The translations under genes and the position numbers were made by a program. Positions 22,451-34,065 of a stretch of 64,000 nt of DNA are shown piece by piece (the stretch's first letter is position 1; the number at the start of each line of letters is the position of its first letter). The notes beneath the pieces were generated by a model. That model searched no databases. It was not told the DNA's origin and saw nothing but the letters and a program-made list of their open reading frames with translations. Source of the DNA: Liolophura sinensis (lineage: Eukaryota; Mollusca; Polyplacophora; Chitonida; Chitonidae); assembly GCF_032854445.1 (NCBI RefSeq), contig NC_088307.1, forward strand, positions 11,670,017 through 11,734,016. Reading direction: 5' to 3'.

Positions 22451-22627
22451 CAAGGCAGAACCACAGGGAAGGAGAAGTGCCCTTCAGATATGTTAATACG
22501 TCATTGCGGGATAAACATTCACACTTGTTCTTCTTACATTCTGCTTCGTAACCGCATAGCTGATCCCCACATTGTGTAACTCCTGTGGCATTGTCGTCTT
22601 GTTTTTGTTCGCCATTCTCACCTGGAG
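22451..22627 (-). CDS. Receptor exon: stalk start fused to an EB/EGF-like module
   Basis: 177 nt, phase 1-1, between TTTGTTTCAG and GTAAGTTCAG. It encodes (A)PGENGEQKQDDNATGV followed by a six-cysteine module with spacing C-x4-C-x5-C-x4-C-x1-C-x20-C (TQCGDQLCGYEAECKKNKC, then CEC and WFC). This fits EB or EGF-like modules of invertebrate receptors, with an unusually long last loop. The first part is homologous to the extended membrane-proximal stalk exon, and the flanking intron (ATGCATGCATG, TACGCACGCGTCGTAGCTTG, then a SINE-C) matches the array units. The array units therefore appear to derive from this exon by loss of the cysteine module. Confidence 0.8.
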
Positions 22628-22855
22628 CTGAAACAAAGACCGTCATTTGTTTACTTCTTCTTCTTGATCTTGGGATGCATGCATGTTTTAAATACGCACG
22701 CGTCGTAGCTTGTTATCCATCACTGGAAGTGATTTTTTTCTTTGTTCTTTAAAATATTACATCAGCCAACCAAAGATATTTATGTCTTAAACAAGACAAT
22801 TTTGCATGCCGAGATGTGTCGTTCAAAATTTGGTTGCCACGGCTGGAACATCTGC

Positions 22856-23215
22856 GTGTTAGACCGCTTCGGTCGCCTGTTGGTTAGAGAGTCTGTCTGG
22901 AAGTCCGAAATTCCATAATCAAACCCGGATCAAGGAGTACGAAAGACTTTGAAAATGCTACTTGTTGCTACCTGGCGTGGAGCTCAGCACTGAGAGGCTA
23001 GAACAAGAAGGCATTACCGGTTGGCCCGGTTTTAGTATAATGTCACTGAGCTGGGTGTCATGTGTGGTGCCTTTGGCATGACACTTCAGTGTGGACAACC
23101 GTCGGTGGATTGACCCGGCCACAAGAAGATACAATATATTTACACACACCTACTGACTCTTCGTTCTCATATGACTGAATAGTTGTTATGTACGACGTAA
23201 AATCCCAAGCATATT
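22856..23215 (+). mobile_element. SINE-C, full length
   Basis: Head GACCGCTTCGGTCGCCTG, body GAAAGACTTTGAAAATGC and 3' end CATATGACTGAATAGTTG with TACGACGTAAAATCCCAAGC. Confidence 0.8.
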
Positions 23216-23380
23216 TATGTATATATGTGCGCATGTGCACAAACCTATTTCCTGGCTGTGTCTATTATATCTTGATACATCTCTCTCAGACATTTTTTAC
23301 TTTTTTGTTTATACCATATTAAGATTGTTATCTTTTATTTGAATAATATGCTGTGGAACGTTTTTGGCTGTTGAACTTAC

Positions 23381-23506
23381 CAAGGCATTGCCCTGTAGAT
23401 GAACTTGTGAAGTTCACTGAACACAGACACCAGAACTTGTTACCGCCAAAGGGGTTTGTACACATGGTGTTTTCAGGACAACTGCTGTCACCAGGGCTGC
23501 AGCTTT
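23381..23506 (-). CDS. Receptor exon: EGF/EB-like module
   Basis: 126 nt, phase 1-1, between TCTTTTGCAG and GTAAGTTCAA on the minus strand. It encodes SCSPGDSSCPENTMC, then FWCLCSV and TGQC, a six-cysteine module with spacing C-x6-C-x5-C-x10-C-x1-C-x11-C. It joins in phase to the exon at 22627 downstream and to 25415 upstream. Likely a disulphide-bonded extracellular module of the same receptor; ligand unknown. Confidence 0.75.
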
Positions 23507-24469
23507 CTGCAAAAGACAGAAGCAAGAATCGGCTTCAAAGGCACAAAGAGTGATGCACTGATCCAAATTTAACTAAATATGCTTCATATGCACAAATAAG
23601 TCATTTGTACCCTAAATCTAATATATGTCGTCGTCGTTGTTGTATAGGTTAAAAGTTATTGTACTGATGTTCTGCTATTCAGTCATATCATAAACAATAC
23701 TGATAACTTTGATTGCCTTCCTCGTTAGTTTCTTCTTGTTTTGAATTATCTTTAAGCTCTTTCTCAGTGGCATTGAAAACCGGCGGACTGTGCCCCCTCC
23801 CTTTCAAAAGTGTGTGGTGTGTGTGTGTGTGGAGGGGTAAGGGGTGTGGTGTGAGTGGGGGGCAGCATATGTTTTGGCCACCCACTTTTCGATCCAACCA
23901 TTCAAAAAGAATACATCACAGTACGTGTGGATTGCTTTCTTCTCTGCTTTGAATTGGATGTTAAAAGATTTCTTAATTTGTTCAAACAGATTAACGCACT
24001 GTAATTTTATTGGTCACATATTTTAACCTCAAGGTAAAACGTTCAGGTTGACATGTCCTCAAGGCATCTGAAATTTTGTAATTTGCAAAACTGGGCAATA
24101 TAACTTCAAACGGAGTGAAAACTCACGTATAGTATTCCTCCAGAAGGCCTGTTATCCTCCAGCATCCAGTAAAACTTGCCCTATTTTGTGGCATATTTTT
24201 AGCAAGGCGATAATACGTACAAACGATGCTAATGTTTTATGAAGCCATGTCCTCATTTTTTCTATCACAAAGAACGTAATAATATAAATATTAAGTTTAC
24301 CAAGGTTCTTATAATAATGCTAGATAGGAATTCCCTTTGAGATTTTGTGGATGCTTCTAGCTCTCCGTTCTCCATGATCTCCATCTTAGAACACAAATTT
24401 TCAATATTTTAATTTTTTAAGGCTCCGTACATCTGATTGTAATAGCTCTAATTGGTCAAAAAGGCATTG
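23507..24469. other. Receptor intron with a GT/G-rich stretch
   Basis: A GTGTG/GGGG-rich stretch lies near 23815-23870. No other feature. Confidence 0.5.
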
Positions 24470-24544
24470 AGTACATGTCTCGGGACATCTGAAATCTCGG
24501 AGCTTCCGGCCCTGGGCAGGCATTGGAGCCTGGCCCACACTTGA
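24470..24544 (-). pseudogene. Possible relic of another cysteine-module exon
   Basis: After a CTACTCCAG acceptor-like site the frame reads KCGPGSNACPGPEAP, similar to SCSPGDSSCPENT at 23.5 kb and with the same acceptor phase. The rest of the module and a donor site are missing, so it is probably a dead exon. Confidence 0.35.
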
Positions 24545-25414
24545 CTGGAGTAGTCGTTTCGCTTGTCTTTGTACGACCCCAGCACCTCTCCACCTTGCCG
24601 CCTACAAGCCTGATTACTCTTGTCAATGTGAAATAAACATTGTTCAGTTTATCCACATGCGCTATTAGATTAAATATTTTACAACTCATATTGCGCGTAT
24701 CAGCATTTAAACGGGAAGTAAGTATGTACATGTAAAGTATGGAAGCGATCCGAAATTAAATTCGTGCCAAAATGTGAAGTATAGGTCCCGTCATCACAAC
24801 CCTGAGGATCGATATTTTTTTCTTCAAACACGTTCAAACGCGCTCACGGTTATATAGTGTATAATCACACAAGGAATCATGGCTTGGCAAATATGACCGA
24901 CTTTACATGGCCTATTGTTTTTTTTATAATTAGTAATAGTGGAGTTTGGACTCTTTTTTCTCGAAAGGTAAAAAAGTCCCACTGTACCATGTGACCTTTT
25001 AAAATGTTATGCAAATATATTGAATTAAATTACTATAATGTAGCCACCTACAGAAGAATTTTCAGAAAAAGCTGTTTAGAGTAAACAGAAAGGCCCAGAG
25101 TAAAGAGTACTCTACGTACTAAAATCCAAAGTAAACTAACTTGTATAATCAGTACGTTCGGCTTGGTATAGATCCATCAAAGAATTAAACAAGTATTAAA
25201 ACTATATTCCCTTGTAGCTTGTAGCCAGACAAAGTGGTTTGATGTTCATGTACAACACTTCTTCCTCCCTATAAGCACGCTCATTTGGCCATTCTCTTGT
25301 CTGGGATTTTTCTACGTTTTACCATTTCAGTTCTTCTATAGATATATTTGTCAATATTTAAATATATGTACATTTTCCACTGTTATTAACATAGGCCTAA
25401 AGAGCTGAACTTAC

Positions 25415-25546
25415 CAAGGCAGAACCAGAAGGAAGGAGAAATGCCCTTCAGATTTGATGATAAATCATTGCTTGATGAACATTCACACTTGTCCTGCTTA
25501 CATTCTGCTTTGTAACCACATAGCTGATCCCCACATTGTGTCACTT
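25415..25546 (-). CDS. Receptor exon: EB/EGF-like module, duplicate of the 22.5-kb one
   Basis: 132 nt, phase 1-1, after TTGAAGGTACAG and before GTAAGTTCAG. It encodes (E)VTQCGDQLCGYKAECKQDK, then CECSSSND and FWFC. Cysteine spacing is identical to that of the exon at 22451-22627 and most residues are shared, but it lacks the stalk-like N-terminal part. The downstream intron is also shared (AAATATATGTACATTTTCCA and TTATTAACATA before the donor), so exon and flank were copied together. Several substitutions separate the copies. Confidence 0.78.
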
Positions 25547-26514
25547 CTGTACCTTCAAATACAATGCATTTAAACGGCTTCTAGCACGTGCAATTTATAG
25601 GCCAAACTGAATTAGACTGTATGCATCCTTTATTCTAAGTTCTATGATGTTAGTTAGGCTGCTGTAGTTTATTTCCTTTATCCGTTCGCCTATATTCATC
25701 TGTCTGTAAAATAAGTCATCCTCGTAACCAAAATTGCCCTTTAATGACACTTAACACAGGCTCTTCACATCGGTATGTTGGAAGCACATATTCTTGAAAA
25801 AAGAAGTTAATAAACTCTTCCTTACTGATAATGTTAAACTCCTTTAGCCATGTTTCGTCACCAAAAAAGCATAACTTCGAATGACGTCATTATTAGTCAA
25901 TTCTTCAAAAGCAAGCGGCATGCTGGATATTAGGCGGAGTTCAATATGATTTGACGAAGGGCGACACCACTTACATAATCTGCTATCCACTGGAATTTAA
26001 ACCTTGTTTCTGAGACTGCCATATCTGACATTATTTGCCGGATTTTACTATAAAATAATCTTCATTTTTTTAGTATATGATCTCAAAGCAGTATGGTTAT
26101 AGAGTTGCATGTTAGAAAATTCTGTAGAAAATAACAACGAAGTAGTCTATTCGCTGAGGAAGTAGTGTAGCTATGCTACAACATGGAGTTTGTTCTAACC
26201 ACATTTTGGTGCAGCTGTTGTAAAACAAATTTTTTGTCCGCGCCCTTTCCCCAGCATGCCACTTATTTCTGAATAAGTATGACATCACCCGGGGCAATGG
26301 GTTCTTGGTGTTGAAACCAGGCTGATGGAGTTTAACATTATGCACTAGAAAAAGTAATCTAACTGCATTTCCTTTGCAATGATATAGACGTACAACATAT
26401 CAGTCTGTAGAGCTTGTGTTGTTATGTGTCACTAAAGAAAAGGAACCTTAGTAGAGAGTATGACTGCTTTTACAGACAGATGAATATAGGCGACTGGCTA
26501 AAAGAAATAGATTA
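25547..26514. other. Receptor intron, no feature seen
   Basis: AT-rich; no exon-like segment with fitting phase found. Confidence 0.5.
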
Positions 26515-26752
26515 TAGCGCTGTCTAACAATGATCCAGTAGCCTCTGACCAATGCGATGGCTGTGAGCTCAAGTCAACCTCATGTTGGTTTCCTCTTAGG
26601 TCGTACGCGAGAACGTCTGCCAGCAACATGCGGATGGTCGTGGATTTTCACCGGATCTGCCCGGTTTCTTCCAACTATAATGATTGCCACTGTCGTATTA
26701 GTGAAATATTTGTGAGTGTAGCGCAAAACACCCATCAGATAAATAAATAAAC
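26515..26752 (+). mobile_element. SINE-A, near full length
   Basis: Degenerate head (GTAGCCTCTGACCAATGCG), GCTCAAGTCAACCTCATG, core CATGCGGATGGTCGTGG and the (AAAT)n tail. Confidence 0.85.
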
Positions 26753-27157
26753 CTATAATGTAGTGATTTATTGATTGACTTATTGATTTATTGATGTCTG
26801 GAAATCAATAATATCAAGAGTTATAATTGTTCATTAATCCACGTTCAAGCCATGTAAATTAGGTCCAGGAAAGCAGACAGATTCAGAGCGAAACCACTGC
26901 ACCTCGCCAGGTACCAGGTAAACCTTCTGAGTTGCAATATTTGTCTTGATTTAAGTATTTAATGATATCAAATATGTTCTCTTTAGCGTGTTAGCTTTTT
27001 GGTGGAAGTTATAATTTTACAAAATTTAGCTGACAACAAAGCTAACTACTGGTATCTTATCTAACTAACAACTGATGAATAAACAAACTGCTTCTCATGA
27101 TATTAATCATGGTATGTTCCATATGGATGAAAGATCATGTAAAAGTATTTAACTTAC

Positions 27158-27288
27158 CAACACAATAAAACAGATTAAAAGGAAAACCATCCCGTTGCAT
27201 TAATGTCCCGTCGTCGGGCTGGCATACATACCCGTCCCTGGTTCGGTGATGTGATAATGTACATTTATCATACATTAATACACATACA
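27158..27288 (-). CDS. Possible receptor exon: cysteine-poor EB-like segment
   Basis: Between TAAGTTTCAG and GTAAGTTAAA the frame encodes VCVLMYDKCTLSHH, GYVCQPDDG and FNLFYCVG. The end (x-F-x-x-F-Y-C-V-G) matches the ends of the modules at 25.4 and 22.5 kb (F-W-F-C-L-G), and the donor phase agrees. The acceptor phase does not (one base instead of two), so either an additional upstream exon exists or this exon is decayed. Confidence 0.4.
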
Positions 27289-28119
27289 CTGAAACTTAAT
27301 CTCATAGTAAAAACAAGACATTCAGAGAACACTGGTAGCTCGCCTGATTGAGCAGTTGGTAAAACTGCATGATGTTCAAGTCAGGTGATACGTTCAATTA
27401 CTGATCACTAAACCATTATAAAGTAGAACGACATTGACCTAAACATGTCAGCTATTATTATCAGATATTCACAGATATTATTCGTGTGAAATATAGAATT
27501 TTGAGTACAACATCACGATAAGGAAATGTGTTTTCAGCTTGTACATTTAGCTATAAGCCTGAAAACATTATAACGCTTGTACCTGAAATGGGGTAACCAT
27601 GACAACAAAAACAACAATCAGATTGTCATTATTATTAAGCATGTAGATGTTTAGATGATATAAAAGATATACACAAAGTTTCAGGGACATTGGTACAATG
27701 CTCTAGCAGGAGTAGCAGGGACAAACTCATTGTACATGAAATTCATCGTTGTACTCAGCCTCGGAACTGGAGTAAAATAATCCCCCCCAATGCAGCCTCA
27801 TGGACAACACATGAAGAGCACCATTACCCAATGTCCTAAATGAGAGTAATTATGAACATAATTGCAGGATTTCCATTAAACTTCAGCAAGTACAAGTTCA
27901 GATGATAAGCAAGATGTATGGTAAATTTATTGAAAAATCAGCGCAGTAGTTTGGGAAGAGATTCATGGTAAAATCTGTGTCTACGGACAGACACACAGAA
28001 GGCGACACAGGGTGATTCCAATACAGACAGAGGTATCGTTTATTCCACTTGCACGAGGTGGGCGAAAGCTTTCCCATGCCAGCTACTTGTATCGTGTAAA
28101 CCGTCATCATTCAACTTAA

Positions 28120-28561
28120 GAAAGGTGGCGATGTACAAAAACTGAGTGTTCATCTGGCTTGGCTACTGAGAATGAGATATTAGTCTTCCCTACATTCACC
28201 AGTGTTAAAGCAGCCCTATGCCAGCAACGAAATAGAATGCTTCCATCTTTTCCGGGAACCCTTGATGAAGAAGACCTCCATGGAACCTGGACAGAATTAA
28301 AAGCTGGGAATCCTTTGGGGGGGGGGGGGGGGTGGGATGGGACAGATGACTGGATTGTTCTGTTGGGTACAGCCAGCAATCTTCAGCATCTGTGTCCAGC
28401 AGGTAAGATATTCTGTGATGGGACTTTTTATTCTACAGCGAATCCGTTCAATCAGATCTGTACCATTCATGCATTTGTCGACACACAGATGTTCTCACTT
28501 GTTTTCAGACTCCTTCCCAATAAGACCCAGGACATATACAAGAGGATGTTCGAGCTTCTGA
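28120..28561 (+). pseudogene. MULE-type transposase, 5' part
   Basis: An open frame from a stop at 28117 to the Ty3 insertion point. It carries CDGTFYSTANPFNQICTIHA and VFRLLPNKTQDIYKRMF, the classic start of the MULE transposase domain (D-G-T-F … Q … I-H … L-L-P-N-K). A G16 homopolymer at 28316-28331 suggests slippage. The upstream end, including any FLYWCH zinc finger and the terminal repeats of the element, is not visible. The frame continues on the other side of the Ty3 element at 34070. It lies opposite to, and within the first intron of, the minus-strand receptor. Confidence 0.75.
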
Positions 28562-29314
28562 TGTTATGTGCGCGACTGCCGTCAGTTTCTAAATATAGCT
28601 TGCCACTGTTTACATATGCTAAGTTCAGGGAGTGCTGTCTGCCACTACCTTAGAATATTCCAGAATGCGCTCAGTTCGGTTCTTGTTTGTTTACATCAAG
28701 TGTTCAGGAATTTTCTTATTCTGGACAATTCCACCAGGCTATATAAGACGGGAGAGAACAGATAAGGGAGAAAGGAGAATTATTGATAGCTTGGATGCTT
28801 TTGCTGTGTATTACTTTAGTAGGCCATTTGTGCTGAGTTTTGGTGTCTCTATAGCCTCTGGCTTTGTTATATCCTATCTCCACCGAGCACTTGTTCAGTC
28901 TGAACTTGTATGTTTAATTTGTGCTCTTGTATACACAGTGCCTATTAGTACACGGACCCTGTCTGTGGAATTTTGTGTATATTTCGTCGTACACTCAGTA
29001 ATACTGTGGATTTTCCCTTTTGTGAATTTGCCTCTGAGCATTTATGCCTGTGTGGTATATATATATTGTGGAATATATGCGTCCGTTTGGACTTGACACC
29101 GTAAGTACTTTAGTATTTGTATAGATACTGCTATCCTTTCTTGTTAAACTTAAGTACTTTAGTATTTGTATAAGTCTTATTATCTGTTCTTGTTAACTTA
29201 ATAAAATGTTGTAAAATAAAATCTGCTGGTTTTGGTTACTTTTTTGTGCGGCTAAACTGTCCTGTATTTCGAACAAGCCATCTCTTTATAATACAGACAG
29301 TTTGGGTCGTAACA
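28562..29314 (+). repeat. 5' LTR, element 1
   Basis: 753 bp, TG...CA ends (TGTTATGTGCGCGACTGCC to GGGTCGTAACA). Contains a TATA-like CTATATAAGACGGG near 28738 and AATAAAA near 29200. About 30 bp (with CCACCGAGCACTTGTTCAG) are absent from the 3' LTR. Long open frames inside it are not genes. Confidence 0.92.
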
Positions 29315-29317
29315 AAT

Positions 29318-29335
29318 TGGGGGCTTGTCCGGGAA
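29318..29335 (+). promoter_or_regulatory. Primer-binding site, tRNA-Pro type
   Basis: TGGGGGCTTGTCCGGGAA, three bases after the LTR. It differs at two positions from the complement of the canonical tRNA-Pro 3' end. Confidence 0.75.
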
Positions 29336-29432
29336 GTGAATTTGAATTGGAATTGAAAGGATTTTGTGTAAGTTGTGTCATTTTTCTAGTCTTTGACTTT
29401 GCAGTAAACTTTGCCAGCAGATTTTATTCATC

Positions 29433-30531
29433 ATGTCGGATTTTAAGCCCGACGAGTTTATGGAAGCGCCAGATCAGGATATTTTTGATGTGTTAAATAA
29501 GAATGATTTGTATGCTTTAAGCAAGTACCTGAATCTTAATATCAAAAGATCCCCACGTAAGAAAGATATGCAGTTTAGCATTGCTAAGTGTTTGGTAGAA
29601 TTACAGGAGTTTGATGAAAGTGCATTAGATGTTTACAGGCCTGAGGGCGATGATTCCACTGCAATAAGACTGAAGGAGTTAGAACTGAAAGAAAAAGAAA
29701 ATGGAAAAGAAAGATTGCTTAAGGAAAGTGAAAATGAAAAAGAAAGACTATTTAAAGAAAAGGAAAATGAAAGATTGTTTAAAGAAAAGGAAGAAGAAAG
29801 GTTGTTTAGAGAAAGGGAAAATGAAAGAGTGTTCGAATTGGAGAAATTGAGACTTCAGAGCGAAATTGAAGCAAGAAAACTAGAAGGAGATAGTTCTGGC
29901 TTAAGTTTTTCTGATATGCCTCCAAAATTTGACGTCGCTGGAAACATAAGATTGGTGCCACAATTTCGTGAAACTGATGTAGATAAATATTTTCTACAGT
30001 TTGAGAAGATTGCTCAAAATTTAGAGTGGCCTAAAAAGTTTTGGACTACCCTTTTACAGAGTGTGTTAACTGGCAAAGCTATGGATATATACACAGAGTT
30101 ATCAAACAGAACAGGCTGCAGATTATGATTTTGTGAAAGATGTTATCTTAAAAAGATATGAGCTTGTGCCAGAGGCCTATCGGCAGAAATTTAGAAATTT
30201 TGAGAAAAGAGATCAGACTTACATTGAATTTGCTAGGCAGAAGGAACAATTGTTTGAGCGGTGGTGTTATGCTAAAAGCGTAGATAATGATTATGAAAAG
30301 TTGAAACAGATCATTCTGATTGAAGACTTTAAAAGGTGTATTAATGATGATGTCAGAACTTTCATTGAGGACAAAGAGGCTGATACTATAGAAGAAGCAG
30401 CCACTATGGCCGATACATACACGGTTACACATAAGGTCTCATTTCAGAAAAAGCCGTCTACATTTAGAAAGCCTCAACCCTTTTCCAGCGGTTCATTTAA
30501 CTCAAATTCAGGCCCACCGAAACAGGCTTAA
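29433..30531 (+). pseudogene. Gag of element 1 (frameshifted)
   Basis: Starts at ATG 29433. N-terminal region, a Glu/Lys/Arg-rich coiled coil at about residues 85-145, then the capsid-like part (DKYFLQFEKIA, EAYRQKFRNFEK). The frame breaks near 30115 and resumes about one base shifted to a TAA at 30529. The homologous gag at 45168 is open across both regions, so both changes are damage. Confidence 0.85.
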
Positions 30532-32517
30532 AATTTTGACAAATCAGGTGATCAAAGAAGACCTGTTAATTCGAACACTACTCAACGAAGGTCTGACCAT
30601 ACATTTACTGATAGACAGTTTAGCAGGGTTACATGTAATTTTTGTAGGAAGCCAGGCCATGTCATATCAAATTGTTATGCTTTAAAGAGAAGGCAAGAAC
30701 AGGAGGGTGGCTCCAAGCCTACTGGTTTGTGTGTTACTGCTAAAAAGTCTGATATAGTGAACAATGTTGATGCATTTGATTATGTTAAGACTCCACCAGT
30801 AGATTGTACACAGAATTCACAGGATAATGTTATGAAGGTTTTTGAGCCATTTGTTTGTGACGGTAAAGTCTCACTTAAAAGTGACATGTCTTGTGATACA
30901 AAGATCAGGGTATTAAGAGATACTGGAGCTTCTCAGTCTTTATTGTTACAAGATGTTTTGCCATTTTCTGATGAGTCATATTCTGGATCAAATGTATTAA
31001 TTAGAGGTGTAAGCTCTGCTGAATTTGAATCTGTGCCTCTTCACAAAGCTTACTTGTCATCAGATATTATTTCGGGTCCTGTTACTGTCGGCATTAGGCC
31101 TACTTTGCCTTTTAAAGGAATTCATCTACTACTTGGTAATGATCTTGCTGGTGACAAAGTAATGGTTAATCCTATTGTGACTGATAACCCTTGTTTAAAT
31201 CAAACTGTTGATCCTGTTGAGAAAGAAATTCCAGATTTGTATCCCTCTTTTGCTGTAACGAGGTCTATGTCAAACAAACTTTCTGATAACGGCAAAAACA
31301 CAGTAACGGACTTACAAGATACATTTCTTACACAAATGTTTACTCAAGGCGACTGCATTGATAATGATGAATCAGACCATTGTATACCCAGTGACATATC
31401 ACATGTTTCTAAACATCAGCTTGTAACTGAACAGCATAAAGACCCAGAAATTTCATGTTTGTTTGACAGAGCTCTCGATGATTGTGTTATTTCATCTGAA
31501 CCTGTGTGTTATTATGTCAAATCTGATATACTTATGCGTAAATGGAGACCACCTGATGTATCTGTTGATGATGACTGGGCTGTTAAACATCAGATTGTTG
31601 TACCTAAGGCATATCAAACTGAAATTTTACGTATGGCACATGAAATGCCATTAGCTGGTCACTTGGGTGTTAACAAAACCTACTACAGGATACTGAACCA
31701 CTTCTTTTGGCCAGGATTAAAGAGAGATGTAACCCAGTTTTGTAAATCATGTCATACATGCCAGGTAGTGGGTAAGCCTAATCAGACTATTCCTAAGGCA
31801 CCATTAGAGCCTGTATCAGCTTTTCAAGAGCCATTCAGCAAAATATTGATTGATTGTGTAGGCCCTCTACCTAAGACGAAGTCTGGGAATCAGTATGTGT
31901 TAACTATTATGTGTATAGCAACCAGATTTCCCGAAGCTGTTCCTTTAAGGAATATAAACACCAAGTCTGTTGTCAAAGCTTTAACAAAGTTTTTTACTCT
32001 GTTTGGTTTACCCAAATCCATACAGTTTGATCAAGGTTCAAACTTTATGTCTGGTATTTTTCAGCAAGTTATGTACCAGTTAGGCATTAAACAATACAAG
32101 TCGTCTGCCTACCACCCAGAAAGTCAAGGTGCAATTGAAAGATTTCACCAAACATTAAAGAACATGATTAAGACTTATTGTTATGATACAGAGAAAGACT
32201 GGGATGAAGGTATTCCATTTCTTATGTTTGCTGTTCAACAGTCAGTACAAGAATCATTGGGTTTCAGTTCATTTGATTTAGTATTTGGACATACTGTTAG
32301 AGGACCTTTGTTAATTTACAAGGAACAATTTCTCAATGATGACACAAGTAATGTAAATCTTTTGGATTATGTATCTGATTTTCGTGCTAAGCTTGTCAGA
32401 GCATGTGAATTGGCTAAAGCCAATCTTGAATGTACTCAGAAGAATATGAAACGTAGATATGATGAGAAATCTGTTGTTCGGTCATTTCAACCTGGTCAGA
32501 AAGTTTTAGTGAGCTGA
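30532..32517 (+). pseudogene. Zinc knuckle, protease and integrase of element 1
   Basis: In frame with the gag end after TAA. A CCHC knuckle (CNFCRKPGHVISNC, near 30640) is followed by the aspartic protease motif RDTGASQSLLL (near 30920), then an integrase: an HHCC zinc finger (HEMPLAGH … CKSCHTC), and a DDE core with Asp in LIDCVGP, Asp in QFDQGSNF and Glu in GAIERFHQ. The GPY/F module seen in element 2 is deleted at about 32512, where the frame also breaks. Confidence 0.9.
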
Positions 32518-33215
32518 GTGAGCTTAACTATGTTGTTAAAACACCCGATCGGCGCAAATCAAGTCAGTTATGTCATATCGACATGCTGAAACCCTATGTA
32601 AACAGAAGTGACACTGACAAAACTGCTGTACATTCTGTTAATGTTGTTGCTGCTGACATTGACCAGAGTTGCTGCAATACAGATGATACTGGCGAACAGT
32701 TGGTTGATTCTAAGCTCAATTGTTCAAAGCTTCAGAATTGAGATGTCTTAAAACAATTTGATCCTAAACTGCAACATCTGGAACAGCAACAGCAACTGTC
32801 TGAACTTGTTTCTGAGTTTTCACATTTATTTCCGGATGTACCATCAAGAACTGATGTCATTTTTCACGATGTTGTTATAGGTGCTGTTTTGCTTCAGGAG
32901 GAAAATCTTGGTGTTGATCATCCAGTTTGTCTCTTTTCTCGTAAACTTAACAAGTTTCAGAGAAATTATTCAACTGTTGAAAAAGAATGTTTGTCTGTTA
33001 TTTTAGCTCTGCAACATTTTGGAGTTTATGTAACAGCTTCAAGACAACCTGTGATTGTAAATACTGATCACAATCCACTTGTGTTTCTACAGAAAGTTAA
33101 GGGAAAGAATCAGAGATTGTTACGGTGGAGTTTATTGTTGCAGGAATACAATCTTGAAATCAGACATGTAAAGGGAAAAGATAATGTTGTTGCAGATTGC
33201 TTGTCTCGTGTATAA
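32518..33215 (+). pseudogene. RT edge and RNase H of element 1
   Basis: After the end of integrase (DRRKSSQLCH and MLKPYV in a shifted frame) come the conserved RT leader (FSHLFPDVPSRTD near 32820) and, after a deletion at about 32870, RNase H (GAVLLQE, STVEKECLSVILALQHF, VNTDHNPL, GKDNVVADCLSRV). No YxDD-type RT catalytic core remains. Confidence 0.88.
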
Positions 33216-33339
33216 GTTGTGTGTATATAAATGTTTAATTACATGTGGTTTTACAAAGTTGTATATATTATTGTTTAACATATATTGTTTAACATATATT
33301 GTAAGTAAAAAAAAAGTTAGGAAAACTTTTTTTTTCTTG

Positions 33340-33350
33340 AAGGGTGGGTG
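33340..33350 (+). other. Polypurine tract of element 1
   Basis: AAGGGTGGGTG directly before the 3' LTR; matches GAAGGGTGGGGGTG in element 2. Confidence 0.7.
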
Positions 33351-34065
33351 TGTTGTGTGCGCGACTGCCGTCAGTTTCTAAATATAGCTTGCCACTGTTT
33401 ACATATGCTAAGTTCAGGGAGTGCTGTCTGCCTCTACCTTAGATTATTCCAGAATGCGCTCAGTTCGGTTCCTGTTTGTTTACATCAAGTGTTCGGGAAT
33501 TTTCTTATTCTGGACAATTCCACCAGGTTATATAAGACGGGAGAGAACAGAGAACGGAGAAAGGAGAATTATTGAGAGCTTGGATGCTTTTGCTGTGTAT
33601 TACTTTAGTAGGCCATTTGTGCTGAATTTTGGTGTCTCTATAGCCTCTGGCTTTGTTATATCCTGTTTAATTTGTGCTCTTGTATACACAGTGCCTATTA
33701 GTACACGGACCCTGTCTGTGGAATTTTGTGTATATTTCGTCGTACACTCAGTTATACTGTGGATTTTCCATCTTGTGAATTTGCCTCTGAGCATTTATGC
33801 CTGTGTGGTATATATATTGTGGAATATATGCGTCCGTTTGGACTTGACACCGTAAGTACTTTAGTATTTGTATAGATACTGCTACCCTTTCTTGTTAAAC
33901 TTAAGTACTTTAGTATTTGTATAAGTCTTATTATCTGTTCTTGTTAAGCTAATAAATTGTTGTAAAATAATATCTGCTGGTTTTGGTTACTTTTTTGTGC
34001 GGCTAAACCGTCCTGTATTTCGGACAAGCCATCTCTTTATAATACAGACAGTTTGGGTCGTAACA
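33351..34065 (+). repeat. 3' LTR, element 1
   Basis: 715 bp, TGTTGTGTGCGCGACTGCC to GGGTCGTAACA. Differs from the 5' LTR by scattered substitutions and one main indel. Confidence 0.92.

Larger units (their letters stand above)
28562..34065 (+). mobile_element. Ty3/gypsy LTR retrotransposon with integrase before RT/RNase H
   Basis: Two LTRs (28562-29314 and 33351-34065) flank gag, protease, integrase and then reverse-transcriptase/RNase H remnants. The element is bounded by a 4-bp target duplication, CTGA (28558-28561 and 34066-34069). Integrase upstream of RNase H is the Ty1/copia-like order known within Ty3/gypsy for Gmr1-like elements. Damage: a frameshift near 30115, TAA at 30529, an out-of-frame deletion near 32512 and loss of the RT core near 32870. 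It is therefore not autonomous. LTRs are clearly alike apart from short indels, so insertion is moderately recent. Confidence 0.92.

Noticed and set aside
28632-29096. A 154-residue open frame with hydrophobic stretches, repeated at 33421-33855
   Set aside because: Lies wholly inside the LTRs of element 1, present twice for that reason; no homology to envelope or other proteins recognised.
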